Shown: in pieces, positions 9,121 to 17,290 of the stretch
How the letters are laid out: each line of letters opens with the position of its first letter
Numbering within the stretch: position 1 is the first letter of the stretch
Source: Halobacteriales archaeon QS_6_71_20
GTDB taxonomy: Archaea; Halobacteriota; Halobacteria; Halobacteriales; Haloferacaceae
Assembly: GCA_003020945.1 (NCBI GenBank)
Contig: PXRU01000031.1
Span: forward strand, 1 to 47,468
DNA length: 47,468 bases
Direction: 5' to 3'
Position numbers and translations under genes: made by a program
The notes under the pieces: generated by a model
What the model saw: the letters and a program-made list of their open reading frames with translations, nothing else
What the model was told of the DNA's origin: nothing
Database searches by the model: none

Positions 9121-10197
9121 TTACCGGGTCAGCGGCTGCGCGTAGGCCGTCTCCTCCGCCAGCACCAGTTCCCACGTCCGCTCGCACTCGCAGGACACCT
9201 GCTCGAACACCGACGGGTCCTGGCGGAGGTCGAAGTCCTTGATCGCCGTCTGGACGCGCTCGTCGCAGTCGCCGCAGTTGTGTGCGCCGCGGTCGGAGCC
9301 GGCGCCGACGGGGTCGGAGACGACGATGGCGTCGGCGTCCGCGGTGCGCTCCAGTACCGCCGCGACCGACCACAGCCACGGCGGGCGGTAGCCGCCCCGG
9401 AAGTGGAGCTCGTCGACCATCGTGTACCGCTGGACGTTGCAGGGGTTCATCGACACCGTGTGGCAGTTGTCGACGGCCGCGCAGCGCTCGACCGACGACA
9501 CCATGTCCTCGAGCGCCTCCGACTCCGCGAGGAACGGCGGCTTCATCAGGAGGTACGCCTTCACGCCCGCGCCCGCCTCGGCGGCCGCCGCGCAGGCGTC
9601 CTCGAAGTCGGAGAAGTCGAAGTACTTGTTCACGCAGTCGTGGCGAACGCGGTCCGTGGCGGTCTCCAGCCCGACGGCCACGTCCGTCTCCAGCCCCCGC
9701 TCGGTGAACGCCGAGAGTTTCTCGGCGGAGACGAAGTCGGGGAGCGACTCGACGACGATGCGCTCGCGGTCGGCGAACGTCTCGGCGATCGCCGCGCGGC
9801 TCTCGGCGGCCACCTCCCGCTCGTCGAGGAACGAGCCCGACGTGTAGATCTTGACCTGGTCGGCGGGCTCGTCCGCGTTCTCGGCCTCGTGTTCGAGGCA
9901 GGCGTCGATCTGGTCCACGAGCGCATCGTGGGGGACGCTCCCCCCCTCGACGGACTCGGCGACGTAGCCGCACATGGTGCAGCCGCCGGCGCGGGCCCAG
10001 CGACAGCCGCCGGTGTTGAGGATGATCGTGAGGCTGGTTTTCACCCCGTCGGGCGTGTTGTCCTCGTCGAGCCACACCCGGGTCGGCTCGTGGGGGTCGT
10101 ACGTCTCGTCGCGCTCGGAGCGGATCTCCCGCATCGCCGCGTTGTGGGCGTCCATCCCGCGGTCGCGCTCGTAGACCTCGGGGCTCGACTGGCTCAT
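9121..10197 (-). CDS. raSEA: Archaeosine biosynthesis radical SAM protein RaSEA
   Basis: 358 residues from the ATG at 10197 (MSQSSPEVYERDRGMDAHNA), the normal N-terminus for haloarchaeal RaSEA. The enzyme works with ArcS to convert the preQ0-lysine adduct at tRNA position 15 into archaeosine. Radical SAM cysteines are in GGCRWARAGGCTMCGY; further marks are QVKIYTSGSFLDEREV, VVESLPDFVS, KYFDFSDFEDA, TVSMNPCNVQRYT and a C-terminal Cys-rich part (HNCGDCDERV, VSCECERTWEL) that may bind a further cluster or zinc. The reading frame is open 498 bp upstream without a stop, joining it to a VanZ-like membrane protein (next entry). Confidence 0.9.
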   Translation of the reverse strand: MSQSSPEVYERDRGMDAHNAAMREIRSERDETYDPHEPTRVWLDEDNTPDGVKTSLTIILNTGGCRWARAGGCTMCGYVAESVEGGSVPHDALVDQIDACLEHEAENADEPADQVKIYTSGSFLDEREVAAESRAAIAETFADRERIVVESLPDFVSAEKLSAFTERGLETDVAVGLETATDRVRHDCVNKYFDFSDFEDACAAAAEAGAGVKAYLLMKPPFLAESEALEDMVSSVERCAAVDNCHTVSMNPCNVQRYTMVDELHFRGGYRPPWLWSVAAVLERTADADAIVVSDPVGAGSDRGAHNCGDCDERVQTAIKDFDLRQDPSVFEQVSCECERTWELVLAEETAYAQPLTR

Positions 10198-10683
10198 TGT
10201 CGGGTCTGGGCGACAGCCGCGGAAAACCGCTTCGCTCGGCGGCGAACGAGGGGCGGGGGGGTAGCGAATCCCTTTCAGGAGGGTGAGCGCCCGGATGAGC
10301 TTGATACCGCCGACCGTCGACCCGGCCGCCGCGCCGACGCCGTTCGCGACGGCGTCCAGCGTCGACGGGGTTCGCCCGGGGACGACCCCCTGTGCGACCT
10401 CGACACCGGCGCCGACCCCCGCCGCGACGACCACGACGCCGACGAGCGCCGCCGCCGGAAGCCCCGTTCGGTCCGCGTCGCCGCCGCGCCTTCCGGCGAG
10501 CGTGCCCGCGAGCGTGTACGCCGCCGCGGCGTAGCCGACGAGATGCAACAGCGCGTCGGTCCCCGGCGGGGCGACGGTCCCCGACGCCCCATCCGGCGCG
10601 GCGGGGACCGGGACCAGCGACGCCGAAACGACTATCGCAATGACGACGGCGAATACCGTCGCGGCCTCGCGCTCGTCGCCCAT
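10198..10683 (-). CDS. VanZ-like membrane protein, lacks its own stop codon (in frame with RaSEA)
   Basis: From ATG 10683 (a GTG at 10695 is also possible) the frame reads MGDEREAATVFAVVIAIVVS, then three or four hydrophobic segments including HLVGYAAAAYTLAGTLAG and VVAAGVGAGVEVAQ, and the VanZ-type motif EVAQGVVPGRTPSTLDAVAN. After a last helix the frame continues through about 35 Arg/Pro-rich residues and runs directly into the RaSEA ATG at 10197. Either a true membrane-anchored fusion exists, or the VanZ stop has been lost and RaSEA is translated from its own start. Haloarchaeal VanZ-like proteins are normally separate, so the second is more likely. Function of VanZ-like proteins in archaea is unknown. 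Confidence 0.65.
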
Positions 10684-10823
10684 CGGGTCGATCACCGGAC
10701 CGTGCCCGGAAAACGTCGCCGCCGTCCGGCGCCGGCGACGCGGACGGGAGAAACCGAAATGAGTTACCCCGAAGTGACAACGGCTAACACGCTCCGGTCC
10801 CTCATAACGAACGTAGATTAACC

Positions 10824-12752
10824 ATGACGGACCTCGGCGGATTCAGGGACCACGTGGCTCACGTGGACCTGTCGGCAGGCGACGTATCGTACGCGGGGAT
10901 CGACGACGAGGACGCGAGGAAGTACATCGGCGCGCGCGGCCTCGGCGTGAAGTACGTGTTCGACGCCGGGCCGGACGTCGACCCGATGGGTCCCGACAAC
11001 CGGCTCTGCTTCATGAACGGCCCCCTCACGGGCACGCAGACGGTGATGTCGGGCCGGATCGCCGTCACCACCAAGTCCCCGCTGACGGGGACCGTCACCG
11101 ACAGCCACCACGGCGGCTGGTCGGGCGCGCGCCTGAAGTGGGCCGGCTTCGACGGCCTCGTCTTCGACGGCAAAAGCGAGGAGCCGGTGTACGCCGTCGT
11201 CGAGGACGGCGAGGTGGAGCTGCGCGACGCCTCCCACCTCTCCGGGCGGGACGTCCACGAGACGGTCGAGACGCTGGGCGAGGAGGTCGACGGCGACGTC
11301 GGCAAGAACCTCTCGGTGATGGCGATCGGCCCCGCCGGCGAGAACGGCGTGAAGTACGCCTGCATCGTCAACGAGGACGACCGCGCCTCGGGCCGCGGCG
11401 GCACCGGCGCGGTGATGGGTTCGAAGAACCTCAAGGCGGTCGTCGTGAAGTCCGGCACCCGGATGCCGAAGCCGGCCGACCCCGAGACGTTCCAGGAGGG
11501 GTACCAGCAGGCGATGGAGGTGATCCAGGAGTCGGACGTGACCGCGCCCAACGAGGGCGGCCTCTCGCTGTACGGGACGAACGTCCTGATGAACGCGACC
11601 GAGGAGATGGACGGCCTCCCGACGAAAAACGCCAAGTACACCTCCACGGGCGCGATGCACGACGCGGAGGGCGTCGACATCGACGCCGAGCGCGTCTCCG
11701 GGGAGAACGTCCGCGAGAACATCCTCGCCGACGAGCCGACGTGTCACTCCTGCCCGGTCGCCTGCAAGAAGGAGGTCGACGTGTCGGTCACCCACAAGGG
11801 CGAGGAGATGAACGTCGAGACCGAGTCGTACGAGTACGAGACGGCGTTCGCGCTGGGTCCCAACTCGGGTCACACCGAGCGCGACGAGATCGCGCTCATG
11901 CTCCAGCGGTGTAACGAGATGGGCGTCGACACCATCGAGATGGGCAACATGATGGCCATGGCGATGGAGATGTCCGAGGAGGGCAAGCTCGACGACCTGG
12001 ACGAGCAGCTCGACTGGGGCGACACCGAGCGGATGATCGACCTCATCGAGGAGACGGCCCGCCGCGACGGCGAGCTCGCGGACGCGCTCGCGGCGGGCGC
12101 CGACGGCCTCGCCGAGCACTTCGACGCCGAGGAGAACTCCCTGGCGGTGAAGGGACAGACGATCCCGGCGTACGACCCCCGCTGCATGAAGGGCATGGGG
12201 ATCGCGTACGCCACCTCGAACCGCGGCGCCTGCCACCTGCGCGCGTACACGCCCGCCGCGGAGATCCTCGGCATCCCGCAGAAGGTCGACCCCTACGAGC
12301 ACGAGGGGAAAGGCGAGCTGACGGTCACCTTCCAGGACCTGCACGCCATCTCGGACAGCTTCGACATCTGCAAGTTCAACGCCTTCGCCGAGGGGATCGA
12401 GGAGTACGTGCTCCAGTACAGCGGCATGACCGGCCTCGACGTCACCGAGGACGACCTCATCGAGGCGGGCGAGCGCATCTACAACCTGGAGCGCTACTAC
12501 AACAACCTCAACGGTTTCGACGCGGCCGACGACTCCCTGCCGGCGCGGTTCCTGGAGGACGGGATCCGCGGCCAGGGCGGCTCCGAGGGCGAGTACTGCG
12601 AGCTTCCCGAGATGAAGGCGGAGTACTACGAGGCCCGCGGCTGGGTCGACGGCGTCGTCCCCGACGAGAAGCTGGACGAGCTCGACATCGAGGTCGGGCC
12701 GGGCACGGGCGTCTCCTCGGGCGACTCCGGCGTCGCGCCCGCGGACGACTAG
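10824..12752 (+). CDS. aor: Aldehyde ferredoxin oxidoreductase (tungstopterin family)
   Basis: 642 residues, normal length for the AOR family, which oxidises aldehydes to acids with ferredoxin as acceptor using a tungsten bis-pterin and a [4Fe-4S] cluster. The cluster ligands are Cys307, Cys310 and Cys314 in CHSCPVACKKEV, with Cys516 in DICKFNAF as the fourth. N-terminal family marks are YIGARGLGVKYVFD, NGPLTGTQTVMSGR and DSHHGGWSGARLKWAG; ASGRGGTGAVMGSKNLKAV is the pterin-binding segment. The C-terminal 20 residues are a Gly/Ser/Asp tail. Start ATG 10824; an AT-rich patch (cataacgaacgtagattaa) lies just before it. Substrate cannot be told from the sequence. Confidence 0.94.
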   Translation: MTDLGGFRDHVAHVDLSAGDVSYAGIDDEDARKYIGARGLGVKYVFDAGPDVDPMGPDNRLCFMNGPLTGTQTVMSGRIAVTTKSPLTGTVTDSHHGGWSGARLKWAGFDGLVFDGKSEEPVYAVVEDGEVELRDASHLSGRDVHETVETLGEEVDGDVGKNLSVMAIGPAGENGVKYACIVNEDDRASGRGGTGAVMGSKNLKAVVVKSGTRMPKPADPETFQEGYQQAMEVIQESDVTAPNEGGLSLYGTNVLMNATEEMDGLPTKNAKYTSTGAMHDAEGVDIDAERVSGENVRENILADEPTCHSCPVACKKEVDVSVTHKGEEMNVETESYEYETAFALGPNSGHTERDEIALMLQRCNEMGVDTIEMGNMMAMAMEMSEEGKLDDLDEQLDWGDTERMIDLIEETARRDGELADALAAGADGLAEHFDAEENSLAVKGQTIPAYDPRCMKGMGIAYATSNRGACHLRAYTPAAEILGIPQKVDPYEHEGKGELTVTFQDLHAISDSFDICKFNAFAEGIEEYVLQYSGMTGLDVTEDDLIEAGERIYNLERYYNNLNGFDAADDSLPARFLEDGIRGQGGSEGEYCELPEMKAEYYEARGWVDGVVPDEKLDELDIEVGPGTGVSSGDSGVAPADD

Positions 12753-13125
12753 GAACCTCTTTTCCGACAGGGGTTTCCTCGCTCGCTTCGCTCACTGCGG
12801 GAACCCCTGTCGAAAACCCGTTCATGTCGTCGGATTCCGAAGGAATCCGGCTACTAATCAGACGCCTTCGGCGTCTGATGATGCCAAAACCGCCGCTCGC
12901 TCGCCAGCCTTGCGGCTGGCTCGCTTCGCGGTACAGGGTACTGATGACCGGTGGCTCTCCAACCCTCGTCGCGGATCCGAGTTCCCTCTTTCACTGTCCC
13001 AATCTATCAGCCCCCCGTGAGCGGGCGCTCGCACGGGAGCGCCGCGCGGCGGTTCTCGCGAGCGACCGCGCCGGCGACGAGGACGGAGATCGGTCGCGCC
13101 CGACCCGTCCGCCGTCCGCGCGCCG
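12753..13125. repeat. Intergenic cluster of four hairpins downstream of aor
   Basis: Four perfect inverted repeats follow in quick succession: CGACAGGGGTT 12765-12775 with AACCCCTGTCG 12802-12812; CGGATTCC / GGAATCCG at 12831-12849 (3-nt loop); ATCAGACGCC / GGCGTCTGAT at 12857-12879 (3-nt loop); GCCAGCC / GGCTGGC at 12903-12920. The first follows a short T-run (12758-12763) after the aor stop and may act in termination. Nothing gene-like was seen in 12921-13125, which lies between convergent aor and azlD. Confidence 0.8.
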
Positions 13126-13461
13126 TCACAGTAGGAACCGCGCGAGATGGAGTCCGACCATCCCCGCCGCGACCGTCCACAGCACGTCCTCGGTGCGCCA
13201 CGCGACCGCCACCGCGGCGGCGCCGCCGACGATCTCCGGAGTGAGAAGCGCCGCCGGCGTCGCCGTCGCGGGCGCGAAATCGGGGGCGACCAGCGCCGCC
13301 AGTACCGCCGCGGGGACGTACGCGAGCGCCCGCCGGAGCGGCGACGGCACCTCGTCGACGCGCCCGAACAGGTGGATGAACGAGAGGCGGATGGCGAACG
13401 TGGCGAGGCCGCCGACGACGATCACCGCCCACACCGACAGCGGGCCGTAGCCGGTCGTCAT
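13126..13461 (-). CDS. azlD: AzlD-family branched-chain amino acid export subunit
   Basis: 111 residues with four hydrophobic segments, the usual AzlD size. It reads MTTGYGPLSVWAVIVVGGLA, with FAIRLSFIHLFGRVDEVP and ALAYVPAAVLAALVAPDF, which match the AzlD pattern (RxSF near the first helix, YVPxAVLxAL in the second). AzlD is the small partner of AzlC in an exporter of branched-chain amino acids or analogues. Its ATG overlaps the azlC stop by 4 bp (ATGA), so the two are translationally coupled. Confidence 0.88.
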   Translation of the reverse strand: MTTGYGPLSVWAVIVVGGLATFAIRLSFIHLFGRVDEVPSPLRRALAYVPAAVLAALVAPDFAPATATPAALLTPEIVGGAAAVAVAWRTEDVLWTVAAGMVGLHLARFLL

Positions 13462-14183
13462 CGGTGCCCCTCCGTCGCGTCGGCGCCGTCGCCACTGCCC
13501 GGCAGGAGCGCGTCGGCGGCGATGCCGACGGCGACACCGACGACGGCGCCCGCGAGCAGCCCCGCGTTGAACGGGAGTCCGGCGCCGGCGACCGCCACCG
13601 CCGCGGCGACGACGGCGGTCGCGAGCTCCGGCGCGTCCGAGACCGCGGGAACGAGCAGCGCGAGAAACACCAGCGGCACCGCGAAGCCGAGCCGCCAGCC
13701 GTCGGGCACGGCCGCGCCGAAGACGACGCCGACGACGGTGCCGGCCTGCCAGACGACCCAGAGGGTGACGGCGACGCCGAGGTAGTAGTACGGCCGCCGG
13801 AGCTCGCGGTCGCCGGTGTAGCGCGCCAGCGCCAGCGCGTACGCCTGGTCGGTGAGCAGGTACGCGCAGCCGGCGCGGACGCGCGCGGAGAGGTCGCGGA
13901 AGTACGGCGCGATCGACGCCGAGTACATCAGCATCCGGAGGTTGATCACCACCACCGTGACCACGACGACGCCGAGGGCGGCGTCGCGTCCGAGCAGGTC
14001 GATGGCCGCGAGCTGGGAGGCGCCGGCGAAGACGACGACCGACAGCCCCACGGTCTGCAGCGGGGAGAGGCCGGCCTCGACGCCGGCGACGCCGGCGACG
14101 AGCGCGAAGGGGATCACCCCGAGCAGCAGCGGGAACGCGTCGCGGACGCCGTCGCGCAGCTCCGGCGGGAGGCGACTGTCCAT
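13458..14183 (-). CDS. azlC: AzlC-family branched-chain amino acid export permease
   Basis: 241 residues with five to six membrane segments. Family marks are RDAFPLLLGVIPFALVAG at the N-terminus, VFAGASQLAAIDLL and VVVINLRMLMYSASIAPYF, then LLTDQAYALALARY. Works with AzlD (overlapping downstream gene) as a two-component amino acid exporter. The N-terminus MDSRLPPELRDGVRDAFP is taken from ATG 14183. No Lrp-type regulator is next to it; the nearest is 11 kb away. Confidence 0.9.
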   Translation of the reverse strand: MDSRLPPELRDGVRDAFPLLLGVIPFALVAGVAGVEAGLSPLQTVGLSVVVFAGASQLAAIDLLGRDAALGVVVVTVVVINLRMLMYSASIAPYFRDLSARVRAGCAYLLTDQAYALALARYTGDRELRRPYYYLGVAVTLWVVWQAGTVVGVVFGAAVPDGWRLGFAVPLVFLALLVPAVSDAPELATAVVAAAVAVAGAGLPFNAGLLAGAVVGVAVGIAADALLPGSGDGADATEGHR

Positions 14184-14244
14184 GTCCCGACGCCGACTCG
14201 CGGCCCCAAGGCGTCGTCGGTCGCGGCAGGCGCGTCGGCCGTCG

Positions 14245-14673
14245 CTATCGCGGGACGACGGCGGCCTCGCGCAGCTCCAGCGCCGACTCGAACTCCTCGC
14301 GCCGGCGTCGCCGCGTCCCGACCCGGAGGAGGTGTTGCTCGTGGGCGCGCCGGAGCGCGTCCGTCTCCCGGCGCCCCAGCCCCATCGCCTCGCCGACCTC
14401 CTCCCAGTGGCCGTCGGGCACGAGGTACGTCGCGACGCCGTCGGTCTCGTCGACGCGCTCGTACGTCCGCTCGTACTCGTCGGCGCGCTCCCGGAGGTGG
14501 TCGTCGGCCGCCCGCAGCAGCTCCGGCAGCCGTCCCGCGCCGACGCTGGCTTTCGCCGCCGCGATCATGAGTGCGTTGCCGTCGATGGGGTGGCCGGTCG
14601 CCCGCGTCTCGGGGTCGTACTCCGGGTCGGGGGCGGCGCCGCGGTCCCCGTCCGTCCGGTCTGCCGAATCCAT
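14245..14673 (-). CDS. Haloarchaeal hypothetical protein; may be the out-of-frame continuation of the MoaD-like gene
   Basis: 142 residues from ATG 14673. The conserved-looking core begins HPIDGNALMIAAAKASVGAG and runs through LPELLRAADDHLRERADEYE, YLVPDGHWEEVGEAMGLGRR, ending in FESALELREAAVVPR; it looks like a small helical haloarchaea-specific family, function unknown to me. Upstream of the ATG this frame stays open and strongly coding in character (DGPDRGADDPHEGSDVPDAP, then DEADPTDA) back to about 14765, without another start. The MoaD-like frame covers the same DNA with poor, Arg/Thr-rich codons. A frameshift in the G-rich run near 14760-14780 would join the two. Confidence 0.6.
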   Translation of the reverse strand: MDSADRTDGDRGAAPDPEYDPETRATGHPIDGNALMIAAAKASVGAGRLPELLRAADDHLRERADEYERTYERVDETDGVATYLVPDGHWEEVGEAMGLGRRETDALRRAHEQHLLRVGTRRRRREEFESALELREAAVVPR

Positions 14674-15326
14674 CGCGTCCGTCGGATCCGCCTCGTCCGG
14701 GGCGTCGGGGACGTCGCTCCCCTCGTGGGGGTCGTCCGCCCCCCGGTCCGGCCCGTCCCGCTCCCCCGTCCCCCGCCGGCGCGCATCGCCTTCTGTTCGA
14801 ACCGCCCGATCAGGTCGTCGAGCACCGCCGGGTCGCCCTCGAACCGCACCGTCACCTCGGTGAGGGTGATCGAGCCGGCGGACGTCACCGTGTCGGCGCT
14901 CAGTTCGGCGTGCCAGTCGTCGCCGTCGACCGCGGTGACGTCCTCGTCGGCGCCGTCGGCCTCGCCGCCGAGGTTCCGGAGGTAGTGGACGGCGAGCCGG
15001 CGGGAGATGCCCCGGAACGACTCGGCGCGCGTCTCCGTCGCCGACCCCGACCCGCCGGCGACGGGCGGGAACACCGCGACCGTGTCGCCGTCGGAGACGG
15101 CGGTGTCGACGCCCTCCATGTGCAGCACCTCGCGGCCGTTGAGCAGCACGTTGATCTGCGGCCTCAGGTCGCCGTCGACGAGGAGGTCGCCGCCGAGGTC
15201 CTCGTACTCGGCCTCCAGCGCGGCGAGCACCTCGCCGACCGTCGACGCGTCGGCGAACTCCCGGTCGACGGTCTTCGAGCCGACCGCCTCCCGGAAGGTG
15301 GCGAAGAACTTCAGCGTGAGTTCCAT
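14565..15326 (-). CDS. Two-domain MoaD/SAMP-like ubiquitin-fold protein, C-terminus probably frameshifted
   Basis: From ATG 15326 (MELTLKFFATFREAVGSKTV) residues 1-92 form a MoaD/ThiS beta-grasp domain ending VAVFPPVAGG, with the diglycine at 91-92 that in SAMP1/MoaD is normally the very C-terminus. Here a second domain follows (about 100-184: RGISRRLAVHYLRNLGG to LDDLIGRFEQKAMRAGG). The last 65 residues are an Arg/Thr/Pro-rich tail overlapping the 142-residue ORF by 109 bp and look like the wrong reading frame. MoaD supplies sulfur for molybdopterin; SAMP1 is a protein modifier. With an internal diglycine the domain would need cleavage to act in either role (inference). Confidence 0.7.
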   Translation of the reverse strand: MELTLKFFATFREAVGSKTVDREFADASTVGEVLAALEAEYEDLGGDLLVDGDLRPQINVLLNGREVLHMEGVDTAVSDGDTVAVFPPVAGGSGSATETRAESFRGISRRLAVHYLRNLGGEADGADEDVTAVDGDDWHAELSADTVTSAGSITLTEVTVRFEGDPAVLDDLIGRFEQKAMRAGGGRGSGTGRTGGRTTPTRGATSPTPRTRRIRRTRWIRQTGRTGTAAPPPTRSTTPRRGRPATPSTATHS

Positions 15327-15450
15327 CACCGGATCGTCGGCGAGCCCGGGTAAAAAGCTACGCGGGGAGAGCGAGACGCGAGTCCGCGAGCGTCTCGAAC
15401 CGAACGGCGAGCGGAGCGAGCCGTAGGGGCGCGGCCGAGCGAAGCGAGGA

Positions 15451-15574
15451 GTGCGCGGCCGAGAGAAGCGAGGTCGCGAGACGCGAGCGGGGAGGAACGA
15501 CCCGCGAGCTTTGGGGTGCGCGATCGGGCGAAGCGAGGCCGCGGGACGCGAGCGGGGAGGAACGACCCGCGAGC
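15451..15574. repeat. Two 65-nt direct repeats in the intergenic region before the DUF5778-like gene
   Basis: Units start at 15451 and 15516 (offset 65). A 30-bp core is identical in both (15480-15509 and 15545-15574). A partial third, more diverged copy of the leading part (gcggccgagcgaagcgagg) lies at about 15431-15449. The 346-bp gap 15327-15672 otherwise holds no gene; the ORFs here are Arg/Ser/Pro-rich shadows of the repeats. The GAGCGAAGCGAG-type words are common between haloarchaeal genes. Confidence 0.75.
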
Positions 15575-15672
15575 CATGGAAGTCCACGGCCGAAGGAAGC
15601 GAGCAGGCGTCCGCCCCGCCGCCGCGACGGCGAAACCGTCACCCGTATGCCGGCGACGGCCCGAAAGGCCAT

Positions 15673-16071
15673 ATGAGCGACACCCTCGACCGCGACCTCT
15701 ACGAGCGGACGAAGGCGCTGCTGGAGCCGGGCGACATCGAGCTACTCGGGATGGTCGTCCACACCACGCTGGACGGCCAGGAGGACCTGGAGATGCACGA
15801 GCTCACCGTCGAGCTCGACGGGGCGATCGCCGACCACGCCGGCGTCGGCGAGTCGTTCATCTACGCGGGCAACGACGACCCCGAGTTCTCCTCGAACCAG
15901 TTCCAGGGGCGGACCCTCGACGACGAGGCGTTCGTCTGGGAGTGCCAGCAGCTCCTCCGGGAGGGGACGTTCGACCTCGTGTTCTACTACGAGGCCGGCG
16001 TCGACCAGGAGGCGCTCGCAGCCGACGTGCGCGCGCTCGACGGCGTGGACGACGTGACGCTCGTCCCCTGA
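15673..16071 (+). CDS. DUF5778-like haloarchaeal protein
   Basis: 132 residues, acidic, from ATG 15673 (MSDTLDRDLYERTKALLEPG). It contains ELLGMVVHTTLDGQEDLEMH, a stretch GESFIYAGNDDPEFSSNQF and ends GVDDVTLVP. The N-terminal DLYxRTxxLLEPGDIEL pattern is what I associate with the haloarchaeal DUF5778 family; no function is known. It lies 59 bp before the tetrapyrrole operon in the same orientation but is separated from it by a promoter-like TATA sequence. Confidence 0.7.
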   Translation: MSDTLDRDLYERTKALLEPGDIELLGMVVHTTLDGQEDLEMHELTVELDGAIADHAGVGESFIYAGNDDPEFSSNQFQGRTLDDEAFVWECQQLLREGTFDLVFYYEAGVDQEALAADVRALDGVDDVTLVP

Positions 16072-16100
16072 GGCGGGTGAACGGCCCCCACGAACGCGAC

Positions 16101-16110
16101 GCTTATCCTC
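16101..16110 (+). promoter_or_regulatory. TATA-like box for the siroheme/heme operon
   Basis: gcTTATCctc is centred about 26 nt upstream of the ATG at 16131, the usual distance for a haloarchaeal TATA box driving a leaderless transcript. It would promote the broken siroheme decarboxylase gene, sirC and hemA together. Confidence 0.55.
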
Positions 16111-16130
16111 GCGGCGTCCCGAGCACGTGT

Positions 16131-17178
16131 ATGGACGAAGTCGGGACGGACGTCGACCTCTCGCGGCTCGAACGCGCCGTCGTCAACGCCTACCAGGGGG
16201 GGTTCCCGGTCGTCGAGCGGCCGTGGGAGCCGGCGGCGGCGGCCCTCTCCGAGCGCGGCGTCGACGGAGGAGATCGGCGGCACGGCGACGCTGGTAGCGA
16301 TGCACGCCCCCGAAGACGAGTTCGAGGAGATCGCCGAGACGGTCAACGGCTTCCGCGAGGTGGCGCACAACTACGAGCGCGAACACCCCCACCTCAACAT
16401 GTGGTTCGTCGTCAGCGTCGCGGGCGAGACGCCGGACGCCCCGGAGGCGAGCGGCGGAACCGCGAGCGAGGCGGTGGAGCGCGTGCTCGCCGACATCGAG
16501 GCCGCGACCGGGCAGGAGACGTACAACCTGCCGAAGCGCGAGGAGTTCCACGTCGGCGCGAAGTTCCTGCTCGAGGGCCCCGCGAGCGACGGCGACGTCG
16601 ACCTGTCGGACCGCGGCCCTGCGGTGGAGCCGTCCGACGGGCGGGGGATCACGCCCCGCGAGCGTGACCTGGTCGTCGAGATCCAGGGCGGGCTGCCGGT
16701 CACCGAGACGCCGTACGCCGACGTCGCCGCGGCGGTCGACCAGCCCGTCGAGTGGGTCGTCGAGACGATCAAGCGGTTCGAGACCGAGGGGAAGGTGCGC
16801 CGCGTCGGCGTCATCCCGAACCACTACGCGCTCGGGTACACGGAAAACGGGATGACCGTCTGGGACGTCCCCGACGACCTGCTCGGGGAGGTCGGCCCGG
16901 CCGTCGCCTCGCTGGGCTTTGTCACCCACTGCTACCACCGCCCGCGCCACGAAGGGGTGTGGCCGTACAACTTCTTCGCGATGACACACGGCCGCGACGA
17001 GGCGGAGTCGGCGGCCCGCGTCGAGCAGGTGCGCGAGCTGATGGCCGAGCACTGGGACGTGGGGGAGGACGACTGGGACACGCTGTTCTCCACGCGGATC
17101 TTGAAGAAGACGGGGATCCGGCTGGACGAGCGCGCCGACGCGCAGGTGCGCGAGGGGACCGACCCGGCGGACGCCTGA
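16131..17178 (+). pseudogene. Fused siroheme decarboxylase (AhbB-AhbA type), interrupted by an internal deletion and frameshift
   Basis: The parent protein has two AsnC-like halves and removes carboxylates from siroheme in the archaeal heme pathway. The first frame (from ATG 16131) reads LERAVVNAYQGGFPVVERPW and stops making sense after LSERGVD at about 16266; the next frame picks up at EEIGGTATLVAMHAP and runs intact to 17178 (HREV-type segment NYEREHPHLNMWFVV, second half ITPRERDLVVEIQGGLPVTE, NHYALGYTENGMTVWDV). From the family layout about 25-30 residues of the first helix-turn-helix and wing are missing at the join. As read, only an internal start such as ATG 16300 could make the C-terminal half. 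Followed by sirC and hemA. Confidence 0.75.
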
Positions 17179-17290
17179 CCGTGCGTGTACCGACGCCCGC
17201 CGGCGGCGCCACGACCCCCCTGGTCGACCGCGTTCGGGGCCGGGGGTATCACCCCGGAGAAGACGGCCCGAGCGACGTGGACGGTGCACC

